A stretch of 64,000 nucleotides of DNA, from contig JALOLR010000008.1 in NCBI GenBank assembly GCA_025455885.1, positions 186,001 to 250,000 on the forward strand, read 5' to 3'. A model generated the notes under the pieces. It had not been told where the DNA came from. It was given only the letters and a program-made list of their open reading frames with translations, and did no database searches. Numbering within the stretch: the stretch's first letter is position 1; each line of letters begins with the position of its first letter. Position numbers and translations under genes: made by a program. Positions 25,651 through 37,297 of this stretch are shown here, in pieces. Source of the DNA: Acidimicrobiales bacterium. GTDB lineage: Bacteria; Actinomycetota; Acidimicrobiia; Acidimicrobiales; Acidimicrobilacustridaceae.

Positions 25651-27348
25651 TTGCCCGACACCACCACGCCCGCCCACGCCCTGCCCCAGGTCGCCGAGTT
25701 CCTGGCCGCCGGCGAGCGCCTCACCGGGCCCGGCTCGCCGTTCGAGGTCGTCACCGAGGACGTGCGGGGCGAGACCATGGAGGTCTTCGCCCATCGCCCC
25801 CGGTCGCTGCGCGACGTGCTCGTCGCCTCCCTCGTCCACGGGGAGCGCGACAACTGGGTGTTCGGCGACGGCCGCCGGGTCACCTTCGCCGACACCGAGC
25901 GCCAGGTGGCGTCGGTGGCCGCCTACCTGCGCGACGTCCACGGGGTGGGCCCCGGCGACCGCGTCGCCGTCTGCGGGCCCAACAGCGCCGGGTGGCTGGT
26001 CACGTTCTGGGCATGCCTCTCGATGGGAGCGGTCACCGTGGCCATGAACGGCTGGTGGACCGAGGCCGAGATGCACCACGCCCTCGACCTCACCGAACCG
26101 AAGGTGCTGCTCCTCGACGCCAAACGGGCCGAACGCCTCGGCCCCACCCCCGGGCTCACCCAGGTCGACCTCGACACCGACCTCGACACGATGCTGGCCC
26201 ACTCCCCCGACGCCACGATCCCCACCGTCGGCATCGACGAGGACGACCCGGCCATTCTCATCTTCACGTCCGGCACCACCGGGCGCCCCAAGGCGGCGGT
26301 GCTCAGCCACCGCAGCGTCATCGCCTACGGCATGCTCCAGTCGTTCATCGGTGCCCGGGCCCTGATGCTCAGCGGCCGGGCGATGCCGAGCGGCCCGCCC
26401 CCGGTGCGCCTGGCCGTGTTCCCGCTGTTCCACGTCTCCGGTCTCGGCGGCACCGTGTCGGGCATCATGACCGGCTCCACCACGGTGTGGCCCCTCGGGC
26501 GCTTCGAACCCGAGGCGGTCATCGAGCTCACCGTCAAGGAGGGCATCAACACCTGGGGCGGCACCGGCACCCACGTCATCCGCCTCCTCGAGCACCCCCA
26601 CATCGACAGGATCGACCCCGCCCAGCTCGTCCAGGTCGGCATGGGCGGCTCGGCCACCACCCCCGAGATCATCCGCCGCGTCGACACCAAGCTCCCCCAC
26701 CTCGCCGGCACCATGAGCACCGGCTACGGCTCCACCGAGACCGGCTCGCTCGTCTCCTACGCCCCCAACTGGATGCTCACCGCGTCACCCGAGTGCGTCG
26801 GCCCGCCGCTGCCCACCGTGCAGGTCAAGATCACCGACCCCCTCGGCGACGAGCTCCCCGACGGCGAGGAGGGCAACATCTGCGTGCGCAGCCCCCTGCT
26901 GATGAACGGCTACTGGCGCAACCCCGAGGCCGACGCCGACGCCTTCCTCCCCGGGCGCTGGTACATCACCGGCGACTTCGGGCGCATGGAGGGCGGGCTG
27001 CTGTACATGGCCACCCGCCGCCGCGACCTCATCATCCGCGGCGGCGAGAACATCTACCCCTACGAGGTCGAGAACCGCCTCGACGAGCACCCCGACGTCA
27101 CCGAGGCGGCCGTCATCGGCATCGACCACGACGTGCTCGGCCAGGAGGTCGGCGCCGTGGTCGTGGTGCGCGACGGCGCCACCGTCACCGCCGACGAGCT
27201 CCGGTCGTTCTGCGCCGAGACGCTCGCCTCGTACAAGGTGCCGGTGTCCATCGACATCCGCACCGAGGCCCTGCCCCGCAACCCCAGCGGCAAGATCCTC
27301 AAGCACGTCCTGGCCGGCTCGGGCGAGCACTCCTTCGTCGAGGAGTGA
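25651..27348 (+). CDS. AMP-dependent acyl-CoA synthetase / ligase (FadD-like)
   Basis: A 565-aa ANL-superfamily enzyme that activates a carboxylic acid as acyl-AMP and transfers it to CoA. The phosphate loop is ILIFTSGTTGRPKAAVLSH (~203-221), the A5 motif YGSTETGS (~352), A7 YITGDFGRM, A8 RRRDLIIRGGENIYPYEVE, and the C-terminal catalytic Lys is in NPSGKILK. The start is TTG at 25651 with GGAGG 7 bases upstream. Chain specificity cannot be read. It is divergent from the LuxR regulator. Confidence 0.92.
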   Translation: MPDTTTPAHALPQVAEFLAAGERLTGPGSPFEVVTEDVRGETMEVFAHRPRSLRDVLVASLVHGERDNWVFGDGRRVTFADTERQVASVAAYLRDVHGVGPGDRVAVCGPNSAGWLVTFWACLSMGAVTVAMNGWWTEAEMHHALDLTEPKVLLLDAKRAERLGPTPGLTQVDLDTDLDTMLAHSPDATIPTVGIDEDDPAILIFTSGTTGRPKAAVLSHRSVIAYGMLQSFIGARALMLSGRAMPSGPPPVRLAVFPLFHVSGLGGTVSGIMTGSTTVWPLGRFEPEAVIELTVKEGINTWGGTGTHVIRLLEHPHIDRIDPAQLVQVGMGGSATTPEIIRRVDTKLPHLAGTMSTGYGSTETGSLVSYAPNWMLTASPECVGPPLPTVQVKITDPLGDELPDGEEGNICVRSPLLMNGYWRNPEADADAFLPGRWYITGDFGRMEGGLLYMATRRRDLIIRGGENIYPYEVENRLDEHPDVTEAAVIGIDHDVLGQEVGAVVVVRDGATVTADELRSFCAETLASYKVPVSIDIRTEALPRNPSGKILKHVLAGSGEHSFVEE

Positions 27349-27374
27349 CGCCCGAGCCGACCGCGGACGACGGC

Positions 27375-28097
27375 TCAGACCCCGAGCCGGGCCCCGAGCG
27401 CCTCCAGATCACCCGGCGCCAGCACCTGACCGGCGAGGGCCCACACACCGGCGAACACCTCCGGCGGTGCACCGGCCTGCATGCCGCCGAGCAGCTCGGC
27501 GCGATCGTCGACGTTCATGGCCGGCAGCATCACCGCCAGCGACGCCGCCATCTTCTCCGGCGGGATCGACCCCACGATCGCCTCGTTGATGGCCACCGTC
27601 GCCGGCACCCCGATGGCCTGCTCCAGCGCCGGCATGACCACCCACTCCTCGGCGTCCTGGTGCAGCAGGTAGACGCCGGTCAGCTCCGCGAACTGCAGGT
27701 AGAGCCGGTCGGCGACGAGCCGGACCTCGGGGACCGGCACCGATGCGACGAGCAGCGCCAGGTCGCGCAGAGCGTCGAAGCGGGCCTCGATGGCCTCGTG
27801 GTCCTCGGCCATCTGCGCCGCCAGGTCGGGCCGCACGTCGGTCAGCACGGGGTGGATGTGGGTGTCCTCGTGCTCGGCGTGGTCGACCAACAGGTCGAGG
27901 AGGGCGTTCATCCGCCCGCCGAGGGCGACCCACCCCGGCCGGTCGGCCGGGTCGAGCGAGCCGGCGGCCGCGTCGACCGCGAACAGCTCGGCGCGGATCC
28001 CCTTGTGGATGTCGCGGTACAGGTCGACCGCGATCGGGCCCCGCTCGCGGAGGCGGGCGTCGGGCGTCGCGATCGGCTGGGTCTGGGTGATGGTCAT
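27375..28097 (-). CDS. Hemerythrin HHE cation-binding domain protein
   Basis: A 240-aa protein with the four-helix hemerythrin iron-ligand pattern: DIHKGIRAEL (~29), LVDHAEHEDTHIHP (~70), EDHEAIEARF (~98) and LLHQDAEEWVVMPAL (~145). It would hold a di-iron site that binds O2, NO or oxidants. GGAGG lies 8 bases before the ATG. The neighbours across the divergent gap are two PNPOx-fold proteins, one with GAF, suggesting a redox or nitrosative sensing theme. Confidence 0.88.
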   Translation of the reverse strand: MTITQTQPIATPDARLRERGPIAVDLYRDIHKGIRAELFAVDAAAGSLDPADRPGWVALGGRMNALLDLLVDHAEHEDTHIHPVLTDVRPDLAAQMAEDHEAIEARFDALRDLALLVASVPVPEVRLVADRLYLQFAELTGVYLLHQDAEEWVVMPALEQAIGVPATVAINEAIVGSIPPEKMAASLAVMLPAMNVDDRAELLGGMQAGAPPEVFAGVWALAGQVLAPGDLEALGARLGV

Positions 28098-28243
28098 CGG
28101 GTTTCCTCCCGTGTTCGGCCACCGAGAGGGTCGGCGGCGCGGTCGGGTCCCACGATGAACGACACCGCCGAGCGGCGCTCCTGAAAGACTCGTACGCGAA
28201 TGCTAAGAACTCGCTCATCGGGCACGAGACGAGGAGCGGAGCG

Positions 28244-28743
28244 GTGTTGAGCGACGAGAACCTGGCCCTGCTCGAATCGGGCTGCGCTCTCGTCATCGGC
28301 ACCACCACCCCCGACGACAGCTCCGACTCCACCCCCGTGGCCCTACGCGGCTGGGGGCTGCGGGTGCTCGCCGACCACGTCCACGGCCACGACTGCGCCC
28401 TGACGGTCCGACTCGTCGTCGACGCCATCGACGTGGCCGAGGGACACCTGCGCGAAGGGGCGGCGATCGCCGTGACCGGAGCCGACGTGCGCACCCTGCG
28501 GTCCGTGCAGCTCAAAGGACGCCTGCGCACGCTCGGACCCGCCGACGCCGACGACCAGCACACGGTCGAGCTCTTCCTCGACGACTTCACCCAGGCCATC
28601 GAGGACACCGACGGCATGCCCCCCAGCCTCACGCGGCGCCTGACCCCCGCCGGCTACGCCGCCGCCGTCCTCGACATCACCGAGCTCTACGACCAGACCC
28701 CGGGGCCGTCCGCGGGCGCCGTGCTCGACGACGGGGTCACGCC

Positions 28744-28747
<4 letters not shown>
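28244..28747 (+). CDS. PNPOx-like flavin split-barrel protein
   Basis: A 167-aa protein of the pyridoxamine-5'-phosphate-oxidase-like split-barrel type: LALLESGCALVIGT, PVALRGWGLRVLADH, EGAAIAVTGADVRTLRSVQLKG. It may bind FMN or F420 and reduce small molecules, or only bind a cofactor. The start is GTG 28244 (TTG 28247 also possible) with GGAG upstream. Its stop overlaps the next start (GTGA at 28744), so it is coupled to the PNPOx-GAF gene. Confidence 0.72.
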
Positions 28748-30219
<1,472 letters not shown>

Positions 30220-30225
30220 CCTCCG

Positions 30226-30908
30226 TCAGCCCAGCGCCGCGACACTCAGCTGGAACGGGCCCTCCTGCCCGTCGACCAGGTAGATCGCCACCGCCTCCAC
30301 GTCGGCCGGGTCGAGGGGACCCGGCGCGGGGATCGGGTCGAGGAACCGGCTGACCGGCTCGAACCCCGCCCACGGGAGCACCAGGCGCGCCGTCACGCCG
30401 GCCGTCGTCGGGAACGGCTGGATCCAGAAGCCCGACGTCGTCGACCGCACCTGCACCGTGTACGTGCGCCCGTCGCCGGTCACGTCGAGGGTCACCCCGT
30501 CAGGCGACGCCCACACGGGGCCGGCGATCACCGGGCTCACCACCGACGCGAACCCCCCGTCGTTGGCGAGGGACAGCTCGCCGGCGAAGACCATCGCCCG
30601 TCGGCCCACGCCACCCCGCCGACGGACACCCCGCCCATCACCGTGTCGTTCGTGACCCGCCACCCGTCCACCGAGGCCGGGTCGGCGAACACGAAAACCG
30701 GGGCGGGCGGCGGAGGCGACGGCGGGACGGGCGTGGTCGGAGGGACAGCCGTCACCACCGCCGTGGCCGCCGCCGAGTCGGCGCTCGTGTCGGACGACGC
30801 CGGCGTCGATCCGTCGGTGGAGGATCCGCACGCCGCCACCGACCCCATCGCGGTCACCGTCACCGCGGCGACGGCCCACGTCCCCGCCCGTCGCCGCACC
30901 CGCGCCAC
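30226..30908 (-). pseudogene. CIA30-like lipoprotein interrupted by a frameshift
   Basis: The N-terminal part (start ATG 30908) has a lipoprotein signal ending SVAAC and then FADPASVDGWRVTNDTVMGG, the start of a CIA30 domain. Near 30600 this frame leaves the family; a second frame takes over exactly where expected with MVFAGELSLANDGGFASVVS and runs to the end (AVAIYLVDGQEGPFQLSV). The two halves fit together with one base lost around 30598-30606. Either the gene is broken or the base is a sequence error. CIA30-like domains in bacteria bind sugar-like ligands; role unknown. Confidence 0.8.
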
Positions 30909-30918
30909 CGCCGTCGCG

Positions 30919-33900
30919 TCAGCCCGAGGCGAGGAAGCCGGCCGGGATGCGGTCGCCCCCGACCGTCGCCCCGAACGCGGTGGTGGTCGCCTCCGGGACG
31001 GTGGTCGTCGGGTCCGGTGGCACCGGCGACGGCGGCGTGGTCTGGGGCGCCGTGGCGCCGCTGAGCTCCTGGGCCCGGCTCAACAGCTCGGCGGCCTGGG
31101 TCACCGCCTCCTGATAGGCCCCCAGGTCACCGGTGGCCCGCAGCTCGCTTTCGGCGTTCGACAACAACGCCGACGCCTGCGCCACCAGGCTCTCGACGGT
31201 CTCGCCCTCGGGCGGCGTCGGCGTCGTGGGCGGGGCCAGCGGGTCGGTCGGATCGATCGGCGTCTCGGGCGTGGTCGGCGTCCCCGACTGGTTCTCCTCG
31301 AACGTCTCGGGGTTCGCCCCCGGGAACAGCACCTTCAGCGCCTCGTTCAGGGTCGGGCGCATCACGACCCGGGAGCCGAACACCACGATCACCTCGCGCA
31401 GCTCGGGCACCTGGGCGTTGCCCGACGAGGCCACGTAGAACGGGCGCACGTACAGGATCGAGCTGTTGATGGGCACCAACAGCATGTTCCCGAGACGCAC
31501 CTCCGAACCCTGGGTGTTCAGCAGCGAGATGCGCGCCGACACCTGCTGGTCGGCGAGGATGGCGGCGTTGGCGATCGACGGCCCGTCGATGTTGGTGCCG
31601 TCGGGCATCTGGAAGACCGTGATCTTGCCGTAGTCCTCGGGATCGCTGCTGGCCACCATGAACGCGGTCAGCACCCGTCTCGAGTCGTCCTCGGAGAACG
31701 GGACGAACGGCCGCAGCGACACGAACTTCTCGCGGTCCTCGCCGGGCAGCTTCAACAACATGTAGTACGGGTCGATGCGCGACTCCCGGGTGCGCACCAC
31801 GCCCTGCCCGGGGATGATCTGGGTGGTCCCGCCCGTCACCCCGGTGGGAGCCGACCCGGGGTCCTGGGCGACCAGCCAGGCGGTGTTGCGCTCGTAGAAC
31901 GCCGCCGGCTCCTCGATGTGGTAGCGGCTCCAGGCGTTGGTCTGCACCCGGAACAGGTCCTCGGGGAAGCGCCAGTGCGCCCGGAGCTCCTGGGGGAAGT
32001 CGTCCCCGTCCTTCAACAGGTCGGGGAACGCCTTCTGGTAGGCGGCCGCCACCGGGTCGCCGTCGTCGATCACGTACAGGTCGACGGTGCCGTCGTAGGT
32101 GTCGACGACGCCCTTGATCGAGTTGCGCACGTAGTTGAAGCGCTGGTCGGCCAGACCGCCCACCTGGGGGATGTTCCCGGTGTCGGCCTGCTGGGCGTTC
32201 GGGTAGCGAGCCGAGGTGGTGTAGGCGTCGAAGATGTAGACGATGCGCCCGTTGGTGATCACCGGGTACGGGTCGGCGTCGAAGCTGAGGAACGGCGCCA
32301 CCTCACGCACCCGCTCGTTCACGTCGCGCTGGAACACGATGCGCGACTCGGGGGTCACGAAGTTCGAGATCAACAGGTTCCAGTCGCCGAAGCGGGCCGC
32401 GAACGCCGCCTTGCGCAGCCACGAGCTCATGACCACCCCGCCGCTGCCGTCGTACACCGTCGACTGGGTCTCGCCGTCGATCGAGAAGTCGATCTCCTCA
32501 CGGTCGGCGTTGGTGATCGCGTAGCCCGGCAACGCCTCGCCGTAGTACATCTGCGGCCGGTCGAGCGTGACGTTGATCCCGTCGGGCGGCGTGAACTCCG
32601 TCGGCACGTTCTGGATGAGGAAGCTCGGCCGCCCCTCCGGGGTGGTGGCATTGGCCGGGGCCAGCGCCACGCCGTAGCCGTGGGTGAAGGCCAGGTGGCG
32701 GCCCTCCCACGACTGCTGGGGGATGCCGGCGACGCTGAGGTCGCGGGCACCGAGCACCACCTGGGTCTCGGCGAAGGACCCGTCGGGCGACTGGACCTGG
32801 TACCGGTCGACGTCGAGGTCGTTGAACTGGTACGACGCCACCTGGCTCTGGAGGCGCTGGTAGGTCGGCAGCACGATCTGGGGGTCGAGCAGGCGGATGT
32901 TGCGGATGGTGCCCGGGTTCTCGTTGATGGCGTCGGTCGCCGCCGCCTGGTCCTGGGTGTAGTCGAAGGCCTCGGTGGTCACCTGGTCGAGGCCGAGCGC
33001 CTGGCGGGTGGCGTCGATGTTGTTGCGGATGTACGGCGACTCGACGCTCGACTCGGCCGGCTCGACGGTGAAGCGCTGGATGAACGCCGGGTAGGCGACC
33101 CCCGCCACCACCGACACCAGCGCCCACAGGCCCACCGCCACCACCGGCAGCACCCAGCCCCGCCGCCAGATGTTGTAGATGAACAGGAAGAAGCTGAGCA
33201 CGGCGATGAACATCAACAGGTAGATCGCCGGGAGCTGCGCGTTGACGTCGGTGTAGGTGGCCCCGTCGACCGTGCCCCTGGTGGAGGTCGTGAGCTCGTA
33301 GCGCTGGAGCCAGTAGTCGACCGCCCGCACCAGCGCCAACAGGCCGAGCAGCACCGAGATGTGCGCCTTCACCTGCGGGGTGACCCGCTGGACCGGGGCC
33401 TGGAGGCGGATGCCGCCGTTCAGGTAGTGCGCCACCACCGTCACCACGAGGATGACGACGCCCGACGCGAACAGCCACCCCACGACGGTGGAGTAGAAGG
33501 GCAGCTTGAAGACATAGAAGCCGACGTCGGTGTCGAAGGTGGCGTCGGTGACGCCGAAGTCGCCGCCGTTGCGGAACAACAACCACTGGTTCCACTCCGC
33601 CGACATCCCCACGCCGGCCACGAGGGCCAGCACCAGCGACACGCCGGCGCGCAACAGGCCTCCCCGCCGGCCCACGGTGTCGTGGTAGCGGTTCAACATC
33701 TCGTCCTCGGGCCCCTGGGGCCGGAACTTCGGCGCCAACCGGTCGGCCACGGTGAGGCTGGCGAAGCACAACACGAAGAAGGCCACGGTGAAGATGGCGG
33801 CCAGCGCGATCTTCGCCCCGAGGATGCCGGTGAAGACCGACGTCAGGTCGAGGGAGTCGAACCACAGGTAGTCGGTCCAGAACCCGGCGATGCCGCGCAG

Positions 33901-34008
33901 CGACAGGGCGAGGGCGAAGAACACCAGGACGACGACGACGAAGATGATCCGACCCCGCCCCGAGGTGCTCCGGCGGCGGCGGTTCGGCATGTCGGTGGGG
34001 ACGCGCAT
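30919..34008 (-). CDS. UPF0182 family membrane protein
   Basis: A ~1029-aa protein matching the actinobacterial UPF0182 family in length and layout: a basic N-terminus, about seven membrane helices in the first ~310 residues (IIFVVVVLVFFALALSL first), then a large extracellular domain (VTTEAFDYTQDQAAA, TFTHGYG-like AFTHGYGVALAPANATTP) and a Pro/Thr-rich helical tail. Function is unknown. In mycobacteria its gene lies next to a PDZ-Lon protease and a DUF2342 gene, both also in this window. Start 34008 or 33990; neither has a clear ribosome-binding site. Confidence 0.9.
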   Translation of the reverse strand: MRVPTDMPNRRRRSTSGRGRIIFVVVVLVFFALALSLRGIAGFWTDYLWFDSLDLTSVFTGILGAKIALAAIFTVAFFVLCFASLTVADRLAPKFRPQGPEDEMLNRYHDTVGRRGGLLRAGVSLVLALVAGVGMSAEWNQWLLFRNGGDFGVTDATFDTDVGFYVFKLPFYSTVVGWLFASGVVILVVTVVAHYLNGGIRLQAPVQRVTPQVKAHISVLLGLLALVRAVDYWLQRYELTTSTRGTVDGATYTDVNAQLPAIYLLMFIAVLSFFLFIYNIWRRGWVLPVVAVGLWALVSVVAGVAYPAFIQRFTVEPAESSVESPYIRNNIDATRQALGLDQVTTEAFDYTQDQAAATDAINENPGTIRNIRLLDPQIVLPTYQRLQSQVASYQFNDLDVDRYQVQSPDGSFAETQVVLGARDLSVAGIPQQSWEGRHLAFTHGYGVALAPANATTPEGRPSFLIQNVPTEFTPPDGINVTLDRPQMYYGEALPGYAITNADREEIDFSIDGETQSTVYDGSGGVVMSSWLRKAAFAARFGDWNLLISNFVTPESRIVFQRDVNERVREVAPFLSFDADPYPVITNGRIVYIFDAYTTSARYPNAQQADTGNIPQVGGLADQRFNYVRNSIKGVVDTYDGTVDLYVIDDGDPVAAAYQKAFPDLLKDGDDFPQELRAHWRFPEDLFRVQTNAWSRYHIEEPAAFYERNTAWLVAQDPGSAPTGVTGGTTQIIPGQGVVRTRESRIDPYYMLLKLPGEDREKFVSLRPFVPFSEDDSRRVLTAFMVASSDPEDYGKITVFQMPDGTNIDGPSIANAAILADQQVSARISLLNTQGSEVRLGNMLLVPINSSILYVRPFYVASSGNAQVPELREVIVVFGSRVVMRPTLNEALKVLFPGANPETFEENQSGTPTTPETPIDPTDPLAPPTTPTPPEGETVESLVAQASALLSNAESELRATGDLGAYQEAVTQAAELLSRAQELSGATAPQTTPPSPVPPDPTTTVPEATTTAFGATVGGDRIPAGFLASG

Positions 34009-34155
34009 CGGAGGGCAGCCTACGGGGTGTCGCGGTCGACGGACGATCGGGGGCCCCGATCCCGGGCGACGGGCCACGGGCGGACCGCCCGGCGCCACCG
34101 GTTCAGGGAGCGGTCAGCGGGGCTCCGGGGCCCGCTCGGCCGGCGCCCCGGGCGG

Positions 34156-35970
34156 CTATCCGACCCGACCGGTGCCCGCGCCCCGTGACGCCGCCGCCAG
34201 CACCGCCGCGGCGACGGGCAGGTCGACGTGTTGGGCCTTGCTCTCGCGGTAGGTGGCCCGGATCCGGTCGGCCAGGTCGTCACGGTCGCCGACCGCCTCG
34301 TCGAAGCACCGCTCGAGCTGCTCGCGCAACGCCAGGACGAGCTCCTCGGCCAGACCCGTGGCCAGGTCGTCGACCGGGGCGTCGACCGCACCGGCGGCCG
34401 CACCGGCGGCCCGCTCGGCGCCCGCCTCGGCGGCGTCGGCCAGCACCGGCAGGGCCAGGGCCCGGTACCGCTCGACCTGGTCACGCAGCGGCGGGAGCGT
34501 GCCGGCCGCCATCGGGGTGCCCTTCTGGCGGCGGACGGCGTCGAGCAGCTCGTTCTGCTCGTCGGACAGGTCACGCTTGAACCTACGGGTCAGCGATTTC
34601 TCGAGCTCGGCGAGGACCTCGTCGCCCGCCGTCGCCTCGTCGTCGGCCTCGTCGTGAGCCTCCGTCGACGCGTCCCCGCCGTCGGCGGCGACGGCCTCCT
34701 CGGCGGCGACCCCGGCGGCCCCGGTGGTCTCGGAGGTGTCGGCCGGCCCGGCGGCCTCGGCGTCCTCGTCGTCGTCGCGCAACCGGGCGAAGATGGCCGC
34801 GGTGCGCTCGGCGCTCGGGGTCCGCACGACCTTCACCGAGCTCGACATGCGCCCGTCGGGGGGGTCGGGCGCCCGCCGCGTGGGACCCGACGCGGACGGG
34901 GGGACGTCGGTGTCGGGCTCGACCGCGGCCTCGTCGACCTCGTCGACCTCGTCGACGAGGTCGACGGCCTCCTCCCCTTCGATCCCCTCCGTCCCGTCCT
35001 CGACCGCCGTGTCGCCCACCGGGCCCTCGGCGGCCTCGTCGCCGGGGACATCAGGGGCATCGCCGGGCTCGGCGTCGTCGTGGGCGAGCGCGGCGGCGGC
35101 CTCGACCTCGGCGGCGAACACCGCCTCGTCGTCCTCGGTGGCGCGCAGCGCCGCCGACTCGGCGGCCAGCTTCGCCTCCGGCAGGGACACCTCGAGCTCC
35201 TCGGTGGCCTGGTCGAGGGTCTCGCGCACCACGTCGTAGGCCGCGGCCAGACGGTCACGTCCGGCCTGGAGCTGCTCGATCTGCTGGCGCAACAGCTTGC
35301 GGCGGCGGGCGAGGTCGTCGAGCATCCGCTGACGCACCCGCTGCGCCTCGGCCACCATCTCCCGACCCTCCTGGCGACCCTTCTCCACCTCGGCGGCGGC
35401 GTCGACCCCCGCCTGCTCGAGCACGCCGGCGGCCACGGCCCGGATGGCGTCGGCGTCGGCCTCGGCCTCCTCGCGACGGGCGGTGGCCTGGGCCCGGATG
35501 CCCTCGGCATCGAGCTCGGCCTGCTCGCGCACCCCGTCGGCCGACGCCCGGATGCGGGCCACCTCGGCCTCGGCCTCCTCGCTGCGCCGCACCAGCACCG
35601 ACTCGGCCTCGTTGCGCATCTCCTGGGCCTCATCCCGGGCCTCGCGCAGCATGCGGGCCACGCTCTCCTCGGCGTTGGCCCGGATCTCGGCCGCCGCCGA
35701 ACGGGCCGCGTCGAGCACCCGGGCGGTCTCCTCACCGAGCAGCGCCGTCAACCGGCTCGGGTCGAGCTGGTCGACCGGGGTGGCGCGCTGCTCGGCGTCG
35801 CGGAGCTGGGCGGCCAGGTCGGCCTCGCGCTCCCGGCCGGCCCGCAGCTGGTTGGCCAGCTCCAGCAGATAGCGCTGCACCTCGAGCGGGTCCGCCCCAC
35901 GACGCACCGTGGAGAACGAACGCTTGATGACGTCGTCGGGGTCGACGGGCGAAACCGGATCCTTGGCCAC
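34156..35970 (-). CDS. DivIVA-domain long coiled-coil protein
   Basis: A 604-aa protein. Residues 12-45 (VIKRSFSTVRRGADPLEVQR and LLELANQL) match the DivIVA/GpsB N-terminal membrane-curvature module. A coiled coil rich in Ala/Glu/Arg continues to ~270, followed by an acidic disordered segment (Glu/Asp/Val runs), and a folded C-terminal part (~440-604) with SLTRRFKRDLSDEQNELLD. DivIVA-like proteins mark cell poles or septa and organise growth. The GTG at 35970 begins VAKDPVSP directly before the module. It lies between the UPF0182 and PDZ-protease genes. Confidence 0.83.
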   Translation of the reverse strand: MAKDPVSPVDPDDVIKRSFSTVRRGADPLEVQRYLLELANQLRAGREREADLAAQLRDAEQRATPVDQLDPSRLTALLGEETARVLDAARSAAAEIRANAEESVARMLREARDEAQEMRNEAESVLVRRSEEAEAEVARIRASADGVREQAELDAEGIRAQATARREEAEADADAIRAVAAGVLEQAGVDAAAEVEKGRQEGREMVAEAQRVRQRMLDDLARRRKLLRQQIEQLQAGRDRLAAAYDVVRETLDQATEELEVSLPEAKLAAESAALRATEDDEAVFAAEVEAAAALAHDDAEPGDAPDVPGDEAAEGPVGDTAVEDGTEGIEGEEAVDLVDEVDEVDEAAVEPDTDVPPSASGPTRRAPDPPDGRMSSSVKVVRTPSAERTAAIFARLRDDDEDAEAAGPADTSETTGAAGVAAEEAVAADGGDASTEAHDEADDEATAGDEVLAELEKSLTRRFKRDLSDEQNELLDAVRRQKGTPMAAGTLPPLRDQVERYRALALPVLADAAEAGAERAAGAAAGAVDAPVDDLATGLAEELVLALREQLERCFDEAVGDRDDLADRIRATYRESKAQHVDLPVAAAVLAAASRGAGTGRVG

Positions 35971-36043
35971 GGGCGGATGGTACCGAGGTCGACGCCGCCG
36001 CCCGGGGACTGCTCCCGGCCCCGCCGAAGGACCGTCGGTCACG

Positions 36044-37204
36044 TCAACCGACGGGGACGGCCTCGGTGGGTGCGGGGAGCACGGCGTCGCCACCGCCCAT
36101 CGTGGCGAGCACCGCGAGAGCGTCGTCGAGATCGTCGACCGGCTCGATGCGCAGGTCGCCGCCGTAGCGGCGGGCCTCCTCGAGCTCCGCGGACGGGACC
36201 AGCATCAGGTCGACGCCCTCCCGTGACGCCGCCACCACCTTCTGGTGCACGCCCCCCACCGGCCCCACCGTCCCGTCGAGCTCCATGGTGCCGGTGGTGG
36301 CCACCCGCGCCCCCCCGGTGATGCTCTCGGGGGTGAGCGCGTCGAGGATGCCGAGCGTGAAGGCCAGGCCCGCCGACGGCCCGCCCACCTGACCCGAATC
36401 GATGGTCACCTGCACCGGGAAGTCGAAGGTGAGATCACGGGTGAAGGTCGACACGCCGATCATCGACCGGGTCGGGTCGTCCGGGCGGACCACGAGCTCG
36501 ACGCTCACGACGCGGGTGTCGCCCCCCTCGAAGGGCTGCACCCCGAGCTCGATCACCGCCCCGGGCGGCAGCGCGGCCACCTGGCCACTGAGGTCCTGGC
36601 TCACCGCCACCGGCCGGCCGTCGACGCTCACCACGGTGTCGCCCCGCTCGAGCACCGCGGCGGCGGGCACGTCGGCGGCCACCGAGGCGATCACCGCCCC
36701 CGTGCCCGAGATGGGGATCTCATAGCCCAACCGCTGCAGCGCCTGGTAGGTGGCGGAGTCCTTCGAGCTGGCCATCAGCTGCAGGTTCAGCTCCCGGTTC
36801 TCCGACGGGGTCTGCGAGCCGAGGACCAGCTCGGCGTCGACGATGTCGATCGCCGGGTCGATCCAGGCGAGGAACGCGTCGGCCGGGGTGGCCTGCTTCA
36901 CCGACACCGTCAGGTAGTCGACCATCCCCTCCTGGTCGGGGAAGGTGGGCGCGCCCTCGATCTGGATGAACGGCGCGGTCTCACGAGCCGAACCCGGCGA
37001 CAGCGTGTAGTAGTCGAGCTTCCACAGGAACACGATCAGCGCCGCCGCGGTGAGCAGCGACAGCGAGATCACCGCGGCGACGGCGCGCCGCCGCGTCCAC
37101 CACCGCTGCGGACCGACCGATTCGTCCGGTGGGGCACCGGGAGGCCCCTCGTCGCCCCCGGACGGCGGGTACGGCGGCAGTACAGTCGGTTCTGCGGTGT
37201 CCAT
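36044..37204 (-). CDS. Membrane-anchored PDZ / Lon-like (S16) protease, YlbL type
   Basis: A 386-aa protein: Pro-rich cytosolic start, one membrane helix (AVAAVISLSLLTAAALIVFL, ~40-60), a PDZ domain (AAVLERGDTVVSVDGRPV, ~200-225) and a Lon-type proteolytic domain. The catalytic Ser is in GQVGGPSAGLAFTLG and the Lys in GGVHQKVVAASREGVD, giving a Ser-Lys dyad. It should cleave envelope-facing substrates. The ATG is at 37204 with GGAG ~14 bases upstream. Confidence 0.9.
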   Translation of the reverse strand: MDTAEPTVLPPYPPSGGDEGPPGAPPDESVGPQRWWTRRRAVAAVISLSLLTAAALIVFLWKLDYYTLSPGSARETAPFIQIEGAPTFPDQEGMVDYLTVSVKQATPADAFLAWIDPAIDIVDAELVLGSQTPSENRELNLQLMASSKDSATYQALQRLGYEIPISGTGAVIASVAADVPAAAVLERGDTVVSVDGRPVAVSQDLSGQVAALPPGAVIELGVQPFEGGDTRVVSVELVVRPDDPTRSMIGVSTFTRDLTFDFPVQVTIDSGQVGGPSAGLAFTLGILDALTPESITGGARVATTGTMELDGTVGPVGGVHQKVVAASREGVDLMLVPSAELEEARRYGGDLRIEPVDDLDDALAVLATMGGGDAVLPAPTEAVPVG

Positions 37205-37297
37205 GACGGTCAACTGCTCCGGACGGGGGCGAGGGGCGCTCAAGCCTGCCACGGACCGACCGGAGAACGACCGCACGCAGCACCCCGAGGAGCCCAC

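Noticed and set aside
25563-28184. 873-codon plus-strand frame overlapping the acyl-CoA ligase
   Set aside because: Arg/Pro/His-rich shadow of the ligase gene in another frame.
30643-34188. 1181-codon plus-strand frame
   Set aside because: It is antisense to the UPF0182 gene, has Arg/His/Gly-rich composition and no domain.
34228-36321. 697-codon plus-strand frame opposite the DivIVA-like gene
   Set aside because: Repetitive Leu/Gly/Arg content mirrors the coiled-coil codons on the other strand; not a gene.
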